A model generated the notes under the pieces. The model saw only the letters and a list, made by a program, of their open reading frames with translations, did not search any database and was not told the origin of the DNA. A stretch of 64,000 nt of DNA from Streptosporangium oxazolinicum (GTDB lineage Bacteria; Actinomycetota; Actinomycetes; Streptosporangiales; Streptosporangiaceae). The stretch lies in contig NZ_BAABAQ010000020.1 in NCBI RefSeq assembly GCF_039537505.1, positions 71,983 to 135,982 of the forward strand. The letters are read 5' to 3'. The position numbers and the translations under genes were made by a program. This document shows positions 23,961-33,452 of the stretch, one piece after another; the first letter of the stretch is position 1; each line of letters starts with the position of its first letter.

Positions 23961-26780
23961 ATGACGAACAGAATCGCGGCGACGTACAACAGCACCTCGT
24001 CGGTGATCAACCACGTGGTGAACTTCACGGCGCCGGCGCCGGGCGCCCGGCTGATCGTGGTCGTCTCCAGCTACAACACCGTCAACACCCCCGCGGGGGG
24101 ATACGCCCAGGACTACTCGGCGACCGGCTACAACCACGTCTACGTCTTCTCCAAGATCGCCGCCGGCACCGAGACGTCGGTCACCCTCACCAACGGCGGC
24201 ACCAGCGACCGCGTTCACGCGGTCGTGTACGAGCGCGACGACTGCCAGGCGCTGCAGTTCGTCAAGTCGGGGACAAGCGCCAACAGCACGTCGATCAGCA
24301 GCGGCGCGGTGACGGTGCCCACGCTCGCCACCGGCCGGGTCTTCGGCGTGCTGAACGTGCCCGGCGGGTCGGCGGCCGGGGCGACCTGGACCATGTCGAT
24401 GACCAAGGACTACTCGCCGACCGGGAGCAACAGCAACTCGGGATTCGCCTCCGGCGCCCTGCCGGCCGCCGGAAGCCGGACGTGGAGCGTCAGCGGGCTG
24501 ACCTCAACCAGCAACAACTCGGTGCTGGCGATCGTGGGCTACGGGTCGGCGGACGCGACCGCGCCGACCGTGCCCGGCAACCTGCGCACCACCGCGGTGA
24601 CGGGCACGACCATCGACGTCGCGTGGGACGCCAGCACCGACGCGGTCGGCGTCACCGGGTACGGCATCTACCTCGACAACGTCAAGCAGGGCGCCGACCA
24701 GACGGGGTTGAGCCGGGCCTTCAGCGGGCTTACGGTCGGCCAGTCGTACACGATCGAGGTAGACGCCCGTGACGCCGTCGGGAACCGGTCCGCGCGGGCA
24801 CAGATCATCGTCTCGACGGACGCGACCCCGCCGACGATGCCGGGCAGCCTGCACACCACGGCGATCTCTCACACGTCCATCTCGGTCGCGTGGAACGCCT
24901 CCACCGACGACCTGACCGGGGTGGCCGGGTACGGTGTGTGGCTGGGCGGAGTGAAGCAGGGCGCCGACCAGGTGGGGTTGAGCGCGGTGCTGGCCGGCCT
25001 CACCCCGGGGCAGACGTACACCATCGAGATCGACGCCCGCGACGGCGCCGGGAACCGGTCCGCGCGGGCGCAGCTGGTCGTGGAGACGACGCCGGACACG
25101 GTGGCGCCCACCGTCCCTGGCGGCCTGCACCTGGTGGCGGTGGCGCCGTACGGGCTGGCGGTGGCGTGGGAGGCGTCCACCGACGATGTGGCCGTGGCCG
25201 GGTACGGCGTGTGGCTGGGCGGCGTCAAGCAGGGCGCCGACCAGGTGGGGTTGAGCCGGGCCTTCACCGGCCTGGCCGCCGACACCTCCTATCTGGTGGA
25301 GGTGGATGCCGCCGACGCCGTTGGGAACCGGTCGGCGAAAGCCTCGCTGGACGTCGCCACCCCCCCGGATTTGCCGCCGGACGCTCCGGCCGGGCTGCAC
25401 ACCGTGGCGGTGACGTACACCTCCATCAGCGTGGCGTGGGCCCCTGCGACCGATGACGTCGGCGTGAGCGGTTACGACGTGGTGTTCGACGAGGAGCTGG
25501 TCGCGACCAACCAGGCCGCGACCTCAGCTGTCTTCCCCGGGCTGGGGGAGAACACCGAGCACGTGGTGCGGGTGCTGGCGGTCGATTCGAACGGTCAGCG
25601 CGGCGCCGCCGCCGAGCTCGTCGTGACGACGTTGGATGACACGCCGCCGACGGTGCCGACGTTCACCGCGGTGGCGGGGGAGGACTCCATCACGGTGGCG
25701 TGGGGCCCCTCGGGCGATGACTTCGCCGTGGTCGGCTACGAGGTCCTGGTGGACGGGGAAGTGGCGCATTCCACGCCGGGCACCGACTACACGGTGGACG
25801 GGCCGGTGGTTCGCCGGCACACGGTGACGGGACTGGTGGCGGGCGCCGACTACGACGTGCGGGTGGCGGCGGTGGACGCCGTCGGGCAGCGCTCGGCCGA
25901 CAACACCATCAGCGTGGCCACCACGGCGTTGCCGTTCCTGCCGATCTCCTCACCGGTGTATCGGGTCGGGTCGTGGGCGGCCAACGTGCGCGACGACTTC
26001 GGCGTGGACTGGATCGTGGAAGATGCCGAGGGGTGGACGGGAACGCCGCCGGTGCGGCCGACGTCGGCGAACCTGGGCGGCACCGACGGTGTGCACGCTG
26101 GCGCGGGTCTGTACGGGGCGCGCGTCGTCCGGCTGAAGGGGACCGCGGTGGCGCCGTCGCGGATGGCGATGCTCGCGGCCAAGCAGCGCATCCTGGGCGC
26201 GGTGCACCCCCGGCGGCGGCTGCTGCTTCAGGTCGCCGACGCTCTCATGATTCGCCAGGCGCGGGTGCGGCTGGTTGATCGGGTGGAGATCACCGATGAG
26301 ACCGACCGCGGGTTCACCTGGACGGTGGTGCTGCGGGCGAAGGATCCGCGCCGGTACGCGACGGTGGCGACGACGGCCACCGCGGTCATCGACTCCCTGC
26401 CGGGGGAGGCGTCCACGACGCTCACCTTGTCGGGCACTTACGCCACCATCCCGGCGCGCATCCGCTTGTTCGGGCCGATCCGGGATTTCACCCTCACCCA
26501 TGAGGAGTCGGGGACGGTGATGCGGGCCATGCCCGGCACCACGTTGCCCGCCGACCCCGGCTACTCGCTGTCGCTGGATTTGGCGACTCGGCAGGTGTGG
26601 GCGCATGTGCCGCCGCAGGTGTGGCCGCAGCCTCGGCCGGGCCGGGGCGCGCTCGCGCACCTGCCGGCCTGGTTTCACCTGTTGCGCGGGGTCAACACGC
26701 TCACGCTGGCCGGCCAGCCGGTCGTCGGCCAGAGCGGGAGTCCGCGGATCGTGGTGGAGGCGTTCGACGCCTGGGTCTGA
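23961..26780 (+). CDS. Second Dit-like protein with five Fn3 repeats (paralogue)
   Basis: 939 aa. Same plan as the preceding gene: N-terminal beta domain (MTNRIAATYNST), then Fn3 repeats, here five (about 195-645), and the same C-terminal Dit-like block (SPVYRVGSWAAN, PIRDFTLTHEESG, VWAHVPPQVWP). The shared PIRDFTLTHEESG stretch and the near-identical start show tandem duplication, followed by a change in Fn3 number. One copy may form the hub ring and the other a peripheral receptor-binding part. Confidence 0.75.
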   Translation: MTNRIAATYNSTSSVINHVVNFTAPAPGARLIVVVSSYNTVNTPAGGYAQDYSATGYNHVYVFSKIAAGTETSVTLTNGGTSDRVHAVVYERDDCQALQFVKSGTSANSTSISSGAVTVPTLATGRVFGVLNVPGGSAAGATWTMSMTKDYSPTGSNSNSGFASGALPAAGSRTWSVSGLTSTSNNSVLAIVGYGSADATAPTVPGNLRTTAVTGTTIDVAWDASTDAVGVTGYGIYLDNVKQGADQTGLSRAFSGLTVGQSYTIEVDARDAVGNRSARAQIIVSTDATPPTMPGSLHTTAISHTSISVAWNASTDDLTGVAGYGVWLGGVKQGADQVGLSAVLAGLTPGQTYTIEIDARDGAGNRSARAQLVVETTPDTVAPTVPGGLHLVAVAPYGLAVAWEASTDDVAVAGYGVWLGGVKQGADQVGLSRAFTGLAADTSYLVEVDAADAVGNRSAKASLDVATPPDLPPDAPAGLHTVAVTYTSISVAWAPATDDVGVSGYDVVFDEELVATNQAATSAVFPGLGENTEHVVRVLAVDSNGQRGAAAELVVTTLDDTPPTVPTFTAVAGEDSITVAWGPSGDDFAVVGYEVLVDGEVAHSTPGTDYTVDGPVVRRHTVTGLVAGADYDVRVAAVDAVGQRSADNTISVATTALPFLPISSPVYRVGSWAANVRDDFGVDWIVEDAEGWTGTPPVRPTSANLGGTDGVHAGAGLYGARVVRLKGTAVAPSRMAMLAAKQRILGAVHPRRRLLLQVADALMIRQARVRLVDRVEITDETDRGFTWTVVLRAKDPRRYATVATTATAVIDSLPGEASTTLTLSGTYATIPARIRLFGPIRDFTLTHEESGTVMRAMPGTTLPADPGYSLSLDLATRQVWAHVPPQVWPQPRPGRGALAHLPAWFHLLRGVNTLTLAGQPVVGQSGSPRIVVEAFDAWV

Positions 26781-26791
26781 TATCGGAGGCG

Positions 26792-26819
26792 GACGCTAGC
26801 CCCGCCCGGTCGTGATGCT
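26792..26819 (+). promoter_or_regulatory. System A promoter-like motif before third tail-tip gene
   Basis: GACGCTAGC, 13 nt, GATGCT (26814-26819), then a CCGCCCG/CGGGCGG hairpin before the GTG at 26855. Confidence 0.6.
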
Positions 26820-26854
26820 GCCGCCCGCTGAACCACGACGGGCGGGGGCATCGC

Positions 26855-29392
26855 GTGAGCACCATTCGGCAGGAGAGGACCTACTCCGCGAGCGGAGTAT
26901 CGGGCGGCCATACGATCACCTTCAACTCGGTCCTGCCGAAAAGCCGAATCGTGATCTTCGTGCATTCCTACGCCGGTGTCTCGGGCACGTCGAGCGGTTA
27001 CGAGGAGCACGAGTGGGCGGCCCATACGCTGGGCATTCGCCTGTTCAGCCGGGTCAGCTACGGCGGTGAGACGACGTTCGGCGTCGGCACCTCCGATCCA
27101 ACAGACCGCATTTTCATACATATGTTTGAGCTGACGGATTGTCCGCATTACTACGGGTCGGCGAGCGCGAGGACGACCGGGGCGGCGAGCATGTCGGTGG
27201 GGGACCTGCCGGACGGCTGTGTCGCGTTGGTGGGTTTGTCGCAGTACGTCACCGACGATGACGCGGCCCTGTCGTGGCCGTCCGGGTTCGTGTCCAACGG
27301 TGTGCTGTTTCGCAACTGGTCTGATCCTGGGAGCAGCCTGGTCAAGCAGGTGTACGCCGCAACCGCGGACCGGGCGGTGTCGGGGTCACTGTCGTTCAGC
27401 CAGCGGCTGATCAGCCTTAACTCCAAGGAGTACGCGTGGGCTGCGGGCGTGTTCGGGCCGTCGCCGGACGAGACGCCGCCTTCGGTGCCGAGCGAGCTGC
27501 GGCTGACCGGGATGACGCCGACGTCGGTAACCGTGGCGTGGGACGCCGCCTCCGACAACGTGGGTGTGGTCGGGTACGGCGTGTACCTCAACGGCGTCTC
27601 CGAGGGTGACCAGGGCGGCCGGACCAAGACCTTCACCGGGCTGACGCCGGGCCTGTCGTACAACGTGCAGGTCGATGCCTACGACTCCAAGGGCAACCGG
27701 TCGGAGCGGGCCGAGCTGACGGTCACACCGATCAACGACACCACTCCGCCGGACGTGCCGGTGGTGCGGGTCGCCGCGCTGGGGGCCGGCACCATCAGCG
27801 TGGCGTGGGACACCCCGGCGGATCAGTCGGTGGTGGTCGGCTACGGCGTCTACCGCAACGGCGCCAAGGTCGGCGCCGACCAGGTCGCGCGGTTGAAGAC
27901 GTTCACCGGGTTGACGACCGGCGCGGTTTACACGATCGGCGTGGACGCCATCGACCTGCTAGGCAACCGCAGCGCGAAGGGCACGCGGACGTTGCGCGCC
28001 CAAGCCGACACGACGCCGCCAACGCTCCCTGGCGGTGTGCATGTGGTCGCCGCGACCAAGACGTCGGTGACGGTGGCGTGGACCGCCAGCAGCGACGACA
28101 ACGCCGGGGTGGCCGGGTATGGCCTGTATCTGGGGGCGGCCAAGCAGGCTGAGATTCCCTCCACTGTGTACACGTTCACAGGGTTGACGCCCGGCATTCT
28201 GTACTCGTTCGGCGTGGACGCGGTGGACGGGCTCGGCAACCGCACCACCAAGGTGATGGTGCAGGCGGCGACACTGCCGGACCTGAGCGGGCAGGCGCCG
28301 CCGTACGAGTACGTCATGTACGACTGGTCCAGCCACGTGCCGCTGGACTCGCTGCCGCTGCAGAACGTCAGCTTCGAGATCACGTTGGGCGGGTCGGGCA
28401 TGCTGACCGCCGACATCCCGCTGTACGACGAGGACTACACGGTGGGCCGGGTGTCGTCGGCGACCAGACCCGAACGAACGATGATCTTGGTTTATCGGGG
28501 GGAGCGGCTGGTCTGGGGCGGCCGGCTCATCGACCCGCAGGATTACGACTCCGAGTCCGGCGTGTTGCGCATCACCGCCGAGGAGGTCATCGGCGTTTTC
28601 GGGCGCCGGTTCATCGCGTTCACCGGGCCCAGAATGGCTACGTTGGCGCACACCGAGATCGCGTGGCTGCTGGAGCACGCCGCCTCGCCTGCGGACCTGC
28701 GGTGGCTGACCTACAGCGGGGTGCCGGGCACGGTGGCGATCGACCGCGAATACCGGGCCGAGGAGTTCGGGCGGATCCTCGACCAGCTCGGCGAGGTCGC
28801 GGCCGGGCCCGGCGGGTTCGAGTGGTGGGTGAAGCCCGCGTGGGACAACACCAACGACCGGCCCCGCTTCGAGCTGCGCCGCGTGAACCGCGACGACCCG
28901 CCGGACACCGGGCTGACGCTGGAGTACCCCGGCAACGTGCGCAAGTACACGCGCTCCACCAGGCGGGGGCTGGAGACGCAGACGTGGGGCAAGCTGCCGC
29001 TTCCCGACGGCGGGGTGATGCTGTCGAAGGTCACCCGGACGGACCTGATGGGCGAGGGGTGGCCGCTGCTGGAGGACGCTCACCAGTTCGACGGCCTCAC
29101 CTCGCAGGCGGCGTTGAACGCTGAGGCGCAGCGGGCGAGCGCGGCGGCGGCCGGCGCCAAGCAGGTGTTCGAGTGCGTGCTGGCGATCACCCCGGATGTG
29201 CGGTGGTGGGAGTGGGAGCTCGGCGGTCACGCTCAGATGCTCATCACCGATCACCTGTATCCGGTGATGCCGGACGGCGGGCCGGGCCTGGACCGGGCGA
29301 TGAAGATCGTCAGTTTGCGGGTGGAGCCCGACAGCGACGAGGGCGAGCTGGTGACGGTGACGACGGGCGAGCACACCGTGGCCGTGGACTAA
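26855..29392 (+). CDS. Tail-tip hub protein (ReqiPepy6 Gp37-like) with N-terminal domain and three Fn3
   Basis: 845 aa. The N-terminal about 205 residues are a diverged version of the beta domain in the two previous proteins (HTITFNSVLPKSRIVIFVHSY). Three Fn3 repeats follow (about 207-475). The last 370 residues (YEYVMYDWSSHVPLDSLPLQNVSFEITLGGSG, then TAEEVIGVFGRR and LEYPGNVRKYTRS) fit the baseplate-hub/prophage endopeptidase-like family in siphoviruses. It follows the Dit pair as expected. Confidence 0.75.
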   Translation: MSTIRQERTYSASGVSGGHTITFNSVLPKSRIVIFVHSYAGVSGTSSGYEEHEWAAHTLGIRLFSRVSYGGETTFGVGTSDPTDRIFIHMFELTDCPHYYGSASARTTGAASMSVGDLPDGCVALVGLSQYVTDDDAALSWPSGFVSNGVLFRNWSDPGSSLVKQVYAATADRAVSGSLSFSQRLISLNSKEYAWAAGVFGPSPDETPPSVPSELRLTGMTPTSVTVAWDAASDNVGVVGYGVYLNGVSEGDQGGRTKTFTGLTPGLSYNVQVDAYDSKGNRSERAELTVTPINDTTPPDVPVVRVAALGAGTISVAWDTPADQSVVVGYGVYRNGAKVGADQVARLKTFTGLTTGAVYTIGVDAIDLLGNRSAKGTRTLRAQADTTPPTLPGGVHVVAATKTSVTVAWTASSDDNAGVAGYGLYLGAAKQAEIPSTVYTFTGLTPGILYSFGVDAVDGLGNRTTKVMVQAATLPDLSGQAPPYEYVMYDWSSHVPLDSLPLQNVSFEITLGGSGMLTADIPLYDEDYTVGRVSSATRPERTMILVYRGERLVWGGRLIDPQDYDSESGVLRITAEEVIGVFGRRFIAFTGPRMATLAHTEIAWLLEHAASPADLRWLTYSGVPGTVAIDREYRAEEFGRILDQLGEVAAGPGGFEWWVKPAWDNTNDRPRFELRRVNRDDPPDTGLTLEYPGNVRKYTRSTRRGLETQTWGKLPLPDGGVMLSKVTRTDLMGEGWPLLEDAHQFDGLTSQAALNAEAQRASAAAAGAKQVFECVLAITPDVRWWEWELGGHAQMLITDHLYPVMPDGGPGLDRAMKIVSLRVEPDSDEGELVTVTTGEHTVAVD

Positions 29393-29402
29393 GGAGGATG
29401 GG

Positions 29403-29828
29403 ATGGCGGGAACGGGTGCGGGAGACCTGCGGGCGGCGGATCTGGTCGGTGTGGTGCAGAACCTGCTGAACCGGGTCAAGGCGTTGGAGTTGGCGGCCGC
29501 GGTGCGGGCGGTGACGTTCGTGGCGGATGCCTCCTCGACGTCGTCGGCGTCGTACGTGCGGATGGCGTGGTCGTCTTTTGCCCGGTCGGGGTCGCAACTC
29601 GCGGTGAATGTGTCGCTGACGTTGTCGGGCGCGACCAGCGTTGATCTTCAGCTTCGGGCGGACGGGACGCAGATCGGGGTGGCCAACGCCACCGGCTCGG
29701 GCACGGTGGTGTTGTCGGGTTTTCTGCCTGCGAGCTGGGATTTCGGGGCGCACAAGACGGTGGAGGTGCAGGCGCGCGTCAACGCCGGGTCGGTGACGGT
29801 CGCCGTGGTGGGGGCCTCGCACCGGTGA
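29403..29828 (+). CDS. Minor tail protein
   Basis: 141 aa. A helical start (ADLVGVVQNLLNRVKALELA) is followed by a beta-rich domain (SYVRMAWSSFARSGSQLAVNVSLTLSGATSVDLQLRADG), typical of short tail-fibre or tip decorations. It lies 10 nt after the hub gene with an AGGAGG ribosome site. Confidence 0.6.
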   Translation: MAGTGAGDLRAADLVGVVQNLLNRVKALELAAAVRAVTFVADASSTSSASYVRMAWSSFARSGSQLAVNVSLTLSGATSVDLQLRADGTQIGVANATGSGTVVLSGFLPASWDFGAHKTVEVQARVNAGSVTVAVVGASHR

Positions 29829-29833
29829 AAGCA

Positions 29834-29861
29834 GACACTGAGACGGTCGGCGGGTCATGAT
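29834..29861 (+). promoter_or_regulatory. System A promoter-like motif, weak copy
   Basis: GACACTGAG, 13 nt, CATGAT (29856-29861); next ATG at 29899. The left box and the -10-like box each carry mismatches. Confidence 0.4.
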
Positions 29862-29898
29862 GCGCAGCCGTTGACATCGAGGTATCGCGGGGGCGGTC

Positions 29899-30228
29899 AT
29901 GGGTGAGGCAGAGCAGGAGCCGACGCGGGGTGAGCTGTCGCGTTCGATGGGCCGCATGGAGAACATGATCACGGAACTTCGGTCGGAGTTTCGTGAGGTG
30001 ATGGGGGAGTGGCGTACGCACATCGCGTCGGCGGCGCTGCTGTCGCAGCGGGTGGGGCAGATGGAGGCTAGTCACAGCGACCAGGAGACGCGGCTGCGGC
30101 TGGTCGAGCGGGACATGGCCGGCCGTAAGGAGGCCGGTGAGAAGTCGCGGCGGATGAACATGTGGATCGCCTCGGCGATCTCTATGTCCGGCGTGGTGAT
30201 CACGCTGGTGTTCAACCTCGTGAAGTGA
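29899..30228 (+). CDS. Coiled-coil protein with C-terminal membrane anchor (lysis-associated?)
   Basis: 109 aa. Residues 15-85 are an amphipathic coiled coil (MGRMENMITELRSEFREVMG). A basic patch (RKEAGEKSRRMNM) precedes a single hydrophobic helix at the C-terminus (WIASAISMSGVVITLVFNLV). It lies just upstream of the holin-like gene, so a lysis accessory or anti-holin role is inferred. Confidence 0.55.
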   Translation: MGEAEQEPTRGELSRSMGRMENMITELRSEFREVMGEWRTHIASAALLSQRVGQMEASHSDQETRLRLVERDMAGRKEAGEKSRRMNMWIASAISMSGVVITLVFNLVK

Positions 30229-30241
30229 GGAAACGGAAGCG

Positions 30242-30269
30242 GACACTAGGTGCGGCGGGTGCTCATCCT
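30242..30269 (+). promoter_or_regulatory. System A promoter-like motif before holin
   Basis: GACACTAGG, 13 nt, CATCCT (30264-30269); ATG at 30309. Confidence 0.55.
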
Positions 30270-30308
30270 GCGGAGCGGAGATCTTCCGAGCTGCTGGAGG
30301 GCAGAGCA

Positions 30309-30680
30309 ATGTCGGACTTCCTGAAGAGTCACCTGCGGACGTATGTTCCGATCTGGGTGGGCGCGCTGGCTGCGTGGCTGGCGGCCAAGGGCATCGACCT
30401 GGACGTCAACGCGGCCGTGCTCGTCGTGACCGGCGTCGTGACGTCGGCGTACTACACGCTCGCGCGGGTGCTGGAGCGCTACCCGTCCACGGCGTTCCTG
30501 GGCAGGTTCCTGCTGTCGGTGGGTTTCGCTGCGGCGCCGGTCTACGGCGGGGCGGTCGCCGGCGCGGCCGGTTCGGCTGGTTCGGGCGGGTTCGCCTCGG
30601 GTGGTCTCCTTCCCGACGGCGGTGTGTCGTACGGCGGCGGGGAGGGCTTCGACTTCTCGTCGGAGCGGCCGAGGGGCTAA
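30309..30680 (+). CDS. Holin-like membrane protein
   Basis: 123 aa. Hydrophobic helices lie at about 12-30 (YVPIWVGALAAWLAA), 36-56 (NAAVLVVTGVVTSAYYTLA) and 66-95, with a Gly/Ser-rich acidic C-terminus. Size and topology match actinophage holins, and it is last in the tail operon. The endolysin is far away (55,830), which is unusual because the two are usually adjacent. Confidence 0.65.
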   Translation: MSDFLKSHLRTYVPIWVGALAAWLAAKGIDLDVNAAVLVVTGVVTSAYYTLARVLERYPSTAFLGRFLLSVGFAAAPVYGGAVAGAAGSAGSGGFASGGLLPDGGVSYGGGEGFDFSSERPRG

Positions 30681-30808
30681 CCTGACCGCGGAGAACGGCT
30701 GAGACTGCCATTGCAGGGTCTTGGGGGTTTTTCCGGTAGGTGCGTCGTCCCTGGTGTGGGTGACGGGCGAGGAGGCCGCTCCTTTCGTCCGTTGCGAAGC
30801 TCACGTCT

Positions 30809-30838
30809 GGGGGCGGCGCACTTTTTTGTGCCGCCCCC
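30809..30838. terminator. Bidirectional terminator after the structural operon
   Basis: GGGGGCGGC pairs with GCCGCCCCC around a loop with six T, between convergent genes. Nothing else is recognised in 30681-30842. Confidence 0.8.
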
Positions 30839-30842
30839 GGGG

Positions 30843-31355
30843 TTACAGGCCGGCGGAGACGGGGTGTCGGCCGGGGGCGGCTGCGGGGTCGTGTGGGTGG
30901 CGGGTGCGGGCCAGGTACCAGTCGTCGAGCTCGCGGGCGATTTCGGCGGGGTCGGCGTCGTCGGGGTAGGGGACGGGCGCGGGGTCGCTTTCGGCGATGA
31001 CGGGCCATACGCCGTGCTGGCCATCGGCCTCGGCGAGGTGGGTGAGGTCGCAGGACTCTTCGAACTCGCGGCGGGCCTGGGCTTCGGTGCGGCGGAGCTT
31101 GGCGGCGATGGCCGGCCAGTCGGCTCCTTTCATCAGGGCCACGGTGACTGCGCGGTGCAGCTGTTCGGCGGCTAGGAGCTGGGCGCTGAGGGCGTGGTCG
31201 AGGAAGTCGAGGCCCGAGCGGTTTGCGTCGTCGCGGGTGGTGACCATGGACGTGGCGTGTTCGGCGGCGGTGACGCAGATGCTGCTGTAGCCGACGCGGG
31301 CGGTTTGGCGGCCGTCGAGCCGCAGGGGTGGTCGGTGTGTGCGGTCGTGTAGCAC
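30843..31355 (-). CDS. Small regulatory-like protein
   Basis: 170 aa from a GTG at 31355 with a GGAGG site 7 nt upstream; a longer frame to 31385 lacks one. The middle (LLAAEQLHRAVTVALMKGADWPAIAAKLRRTEAQARREFEE) is a helix-turn-helix-like motif often seen in actinomycete plasmid proteins, and the C-terminus is acidic, then basic. It is an isolated leftward gene between two rightward operons; function unknown. Confidence 0.55.
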   Translation of the reverse strand: MLHDRTHRPPLRLDGRQTARVGYSSICVTAAEHATSMVTTRDDANRSGLDFLDHALSAQLLAAEQLHRAVTVALMKGADWPAIAAKLRRTEAQARREFEESCDLTHLAEADGQHGVWPVIAESDPAPVPYPDDADPAEIARELDDWYLARTRHPHDPAAAPGRHPVSAGL

Positions 31356-31385
31356 CGGGTGGACCTCCGAGGGTGGGGAGAGCAC

Positions 31386-31701
31386 GGGGGCATCCAGCTG
31401 AAGTTGTGCAGATCCAACCTTAGGGATTGACAGGGTTGTTTCACAGCGGGACGACAGATGTTTCAGGCATCCGGGCGTGATCTTGGGATTTCTCGCAAGT
31501 TGCTTATGTCCTCAGACAGGTCTAATCTAACTACAGAATAACCTTTGTTCCGTAGTGTTGAAACGGATGCAGACGGTAGCCGGTCCAAGCGGGTTCCATG
31601 CCGCCAGATCGCTCCCTGCCCGTGACACCACGACGGCCACACCGTCGCGGATCGGGTGAGGAGCGGCCTCACCTGACCCGCCCAACCGGAAGGACATTTG
31701 C
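31386..31701 (+). promoter_or_regulatory. AT-richer control region upstream of the recombination/replication operon
   Basis: This 316-bp gap holds a good promoter, TTGCTT (31500-31505), 17 nt, TAATCT (31523-31528). Two TGTTTCA boxes (about 31437 and 31460) and a TTGACA near 31429 may be regulatory sites. It is clearly lower in GC than the flanks. No open frame is convincing. Confidence 0.65.
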
Positions 31702-32898
31702 GTGACTATCGACTCCTTGACCCCCCTGGCCCCTGCGGGGCAGCCTCCGCTGATCTTCCAGCGGATGGCTGGCGTGATGGCTGACATCAAGCCGATCGCC
31801 ATGAACGGTGAGAACAAAGAGGTGGGCTACAAGTTCCGTAGCATCGAGGACGTGATGAACGCCGTCCACGCGGCGCTGGTCAAGCACGAGGTCCTCCCGA
31901 TCCCGCACAAGGTGGTGGAGCGGAACGTCTACGAACGGGGGCGTGAGACGGGGCGCCCGGCGGGCCGTCAGGCTCAGACCGGTCCCGTGGTCGTGGTGGC
32001 GCAGGCGGTCTACCAGTACCGCTTCTACACGGTTGATGGCTCGTTCATCGAAGCTGAGATCCCTGCGGAGGCCACCGACACCGCGGACAAGGCGACGAAC
32101 AAGACGCTGACGGCCGCCTACAAGTACCTGCTGCTCCAGTCGTTCGCGATCCCGTTCGAGGCGACGATGCCGCGCGGCAGCGGCGGCATGTACGACGGCG
32201 ACGCCGACCACATCGAGCGGCCGGGCGAGCAGTTCGCCGAGCAGCCCGCCGGGCAGCGTCAGGCCCCGGCGCCTGCTCCGGAGCCGCCGTACAAGCCCAA
32301 CAACAAGCGCGCGGTTGCGGCGTTCGTCAATCGCATCGGCAAGGGCACGACGGAGCCGGAGCTGGACGAGGCCGAGCGGGACCTGCGCGAGATGTCGGCG
32401 AAGAGGCATCTCAGCGAGGGCGACAAGAAGTATGTGTGGAACCTGCTTGAGAAGCGGCGGGGGAACCTGGGGCTGCCGCTGGGCCCGGCGGAGAGCCGGG
32501 GGCAGGGCGAGGGTGGCCAGGCGCCCGCCGCCCCGGCTGCGCCGCCCGCTGAGCCTGCGGCGGCGCCTGCCGAGCAGGAGGAGCCGTCGGCCGAGCCGGA
32601 CGCCGGGCCCGCCCCGGGCGAGCCGAGCGCGCCGCAGGGCGAAGGGTTCGTGCCGGACGACGCCGATGCCGTCGAGCTGTTCGGCCAGGAGATCGCCGGG
32701 GTGAGCGGTGAGGCCGCCGTCGCCCAGCTCGACAGCATCGAGACCACCCTCCACCAGCTCAAGAAAGACCAGGAGCTGACGGCTGGGGACCACGCGCACC
32801 TGATGGAGACGCTCCGGCTCAGCCGGGTGTCGCTGGGCCTGCCCGAGGGGTCGTCCTGGCAGCCGCCGGTTCTGGCGGGGGCGGGGGTGGCCGAATGA
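31702..32898 (+). CDS. ERF-family single-strand annealing protein
   Basis: 398 aa. Residues 15-160 carry the ERF domain: IFQRMAGVMADIKPIAMNGENKEVGYKFRSIEDVMNAVHAAL, then ADKATNKTLTAAYKYLLLQSFAIP. These proteins anneal single strands for phage recombination and genome circularisation. The C-terminal half has an Ala/Pro/Glu-rich linker between two related helical segments (AVAAFVNRIGKG and EIAGVSGEAAVAQLDSI). It is first gene of a tightly coupled operon with GTG start after AAGGACA. Confidence 0.85.
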   Translation: MTIDSLTPLAPAGQPPLIFQRMAGVMADIKPIAMNGENKEVGYKFRSIEDVMNAVHAALVKHEVLPIPHKVVERNVYERGRETGRPAGRQAQTGPVVVVAQAVYQYRFYTVDGSFIEAEIPAEATDTADKATNKTLTAAYKYLLLQSFAIPFEATMPRGSGGMYDGDADHIERPGEQFAEQPAGQRQAPAPAPEPPYKPNNKRAVAAFVNRIGKGTTEPELDEAERDLREMSAKRHLSEGDKKYVWNLLEKRRGNLGLPLGPAESRGQGEGGQAPAAPAAPPAEPAAAPAEQEEPSAEPDAGPAPGEPSAPQGEGFVPDDADAVELFGQEIAGVSGEAAVAQLDSIETTLHQLKKDQELTAGDHAHLMETLRLSRVSLGLPEGSSWQPPVLAGAGVAE

Positions 32899-33452
32899 GC
32901 GCCGCCCTGGGCCGCACAGACGGCTCCCGGGTGTTCCTCGCGGGCCGCGTGCTGGAAGCGATCGCCGGGAAGCTGATCGCCCGGGGGCAGGCCGCGCTGA
33001 ACGCCACCGGCGAGCACGACGTGCCGGTGCTGCCGGTCGGGGACCGCCAGAGCGGCTACCTCGGCCGTCACCGGATGGGCCGGGTCCTGATGGCTGACGG
33101 GAAGGTCACCGTGTCGTTGGAGGCCGATCACCCGGCGGCGGTGGCGTGGGCGCTGGGCCGCGACCACTACCGGGCCCACGTGATCACCTACCAGGCGCTC
33201 GCGCCGTCGCTGGTGGAGCAGCTCAAGGCCCACGCCAAGACCACCGGGGAGCCGGTGGACAAGAACGGCGAGATCGTGCCCGGCCTGACGATCCGCACCG
33301 GGCAGCCGACGCCGACCAAGGAGCTCGACGCCGAGTTCATGGAGCAGCTGCTCGCGGACGAGCAGATCGACGCCCTCGTGGAGGCGCTGCTGTCCGGCCG
33401 GGCGACCCTGCCCGGCCTGCCCGCCCCGATCCTCGAAGGGAGCTCGTCGTGA
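32895..33452 (+). CDS. Conserved actinophage protein of recombination operon
   Basis: 185 aa. GRVLEAIAGKLIARGQAALNATGEHDVPV, GDRQSGYLGRHRMGRV, then HVITYQALAPSLVEQLKAHAKTTGEPV. No named family is recognised. It overlaps both neighbours by 4 nt, between ERF and WhiB genes, so it probably acts in the same DNA metabolism programme. Confidence 0.65.
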   Translation: MSAALGRTDGSRVFLAGRVLEAIAGKLIARGQAALNATGEHDVPVLPVGDRQSGYLGRHRMGRVLMADGKVTVSLEADHPAAVAWALGRDHYRAHVITYQALAPSLVEQLKAHAKTTGEPVDKNGEIVPGLTIRTGQPTPTKELDAEFMEQLLADEQIDALVEALLSGRATLPGLPAPILEGSSS

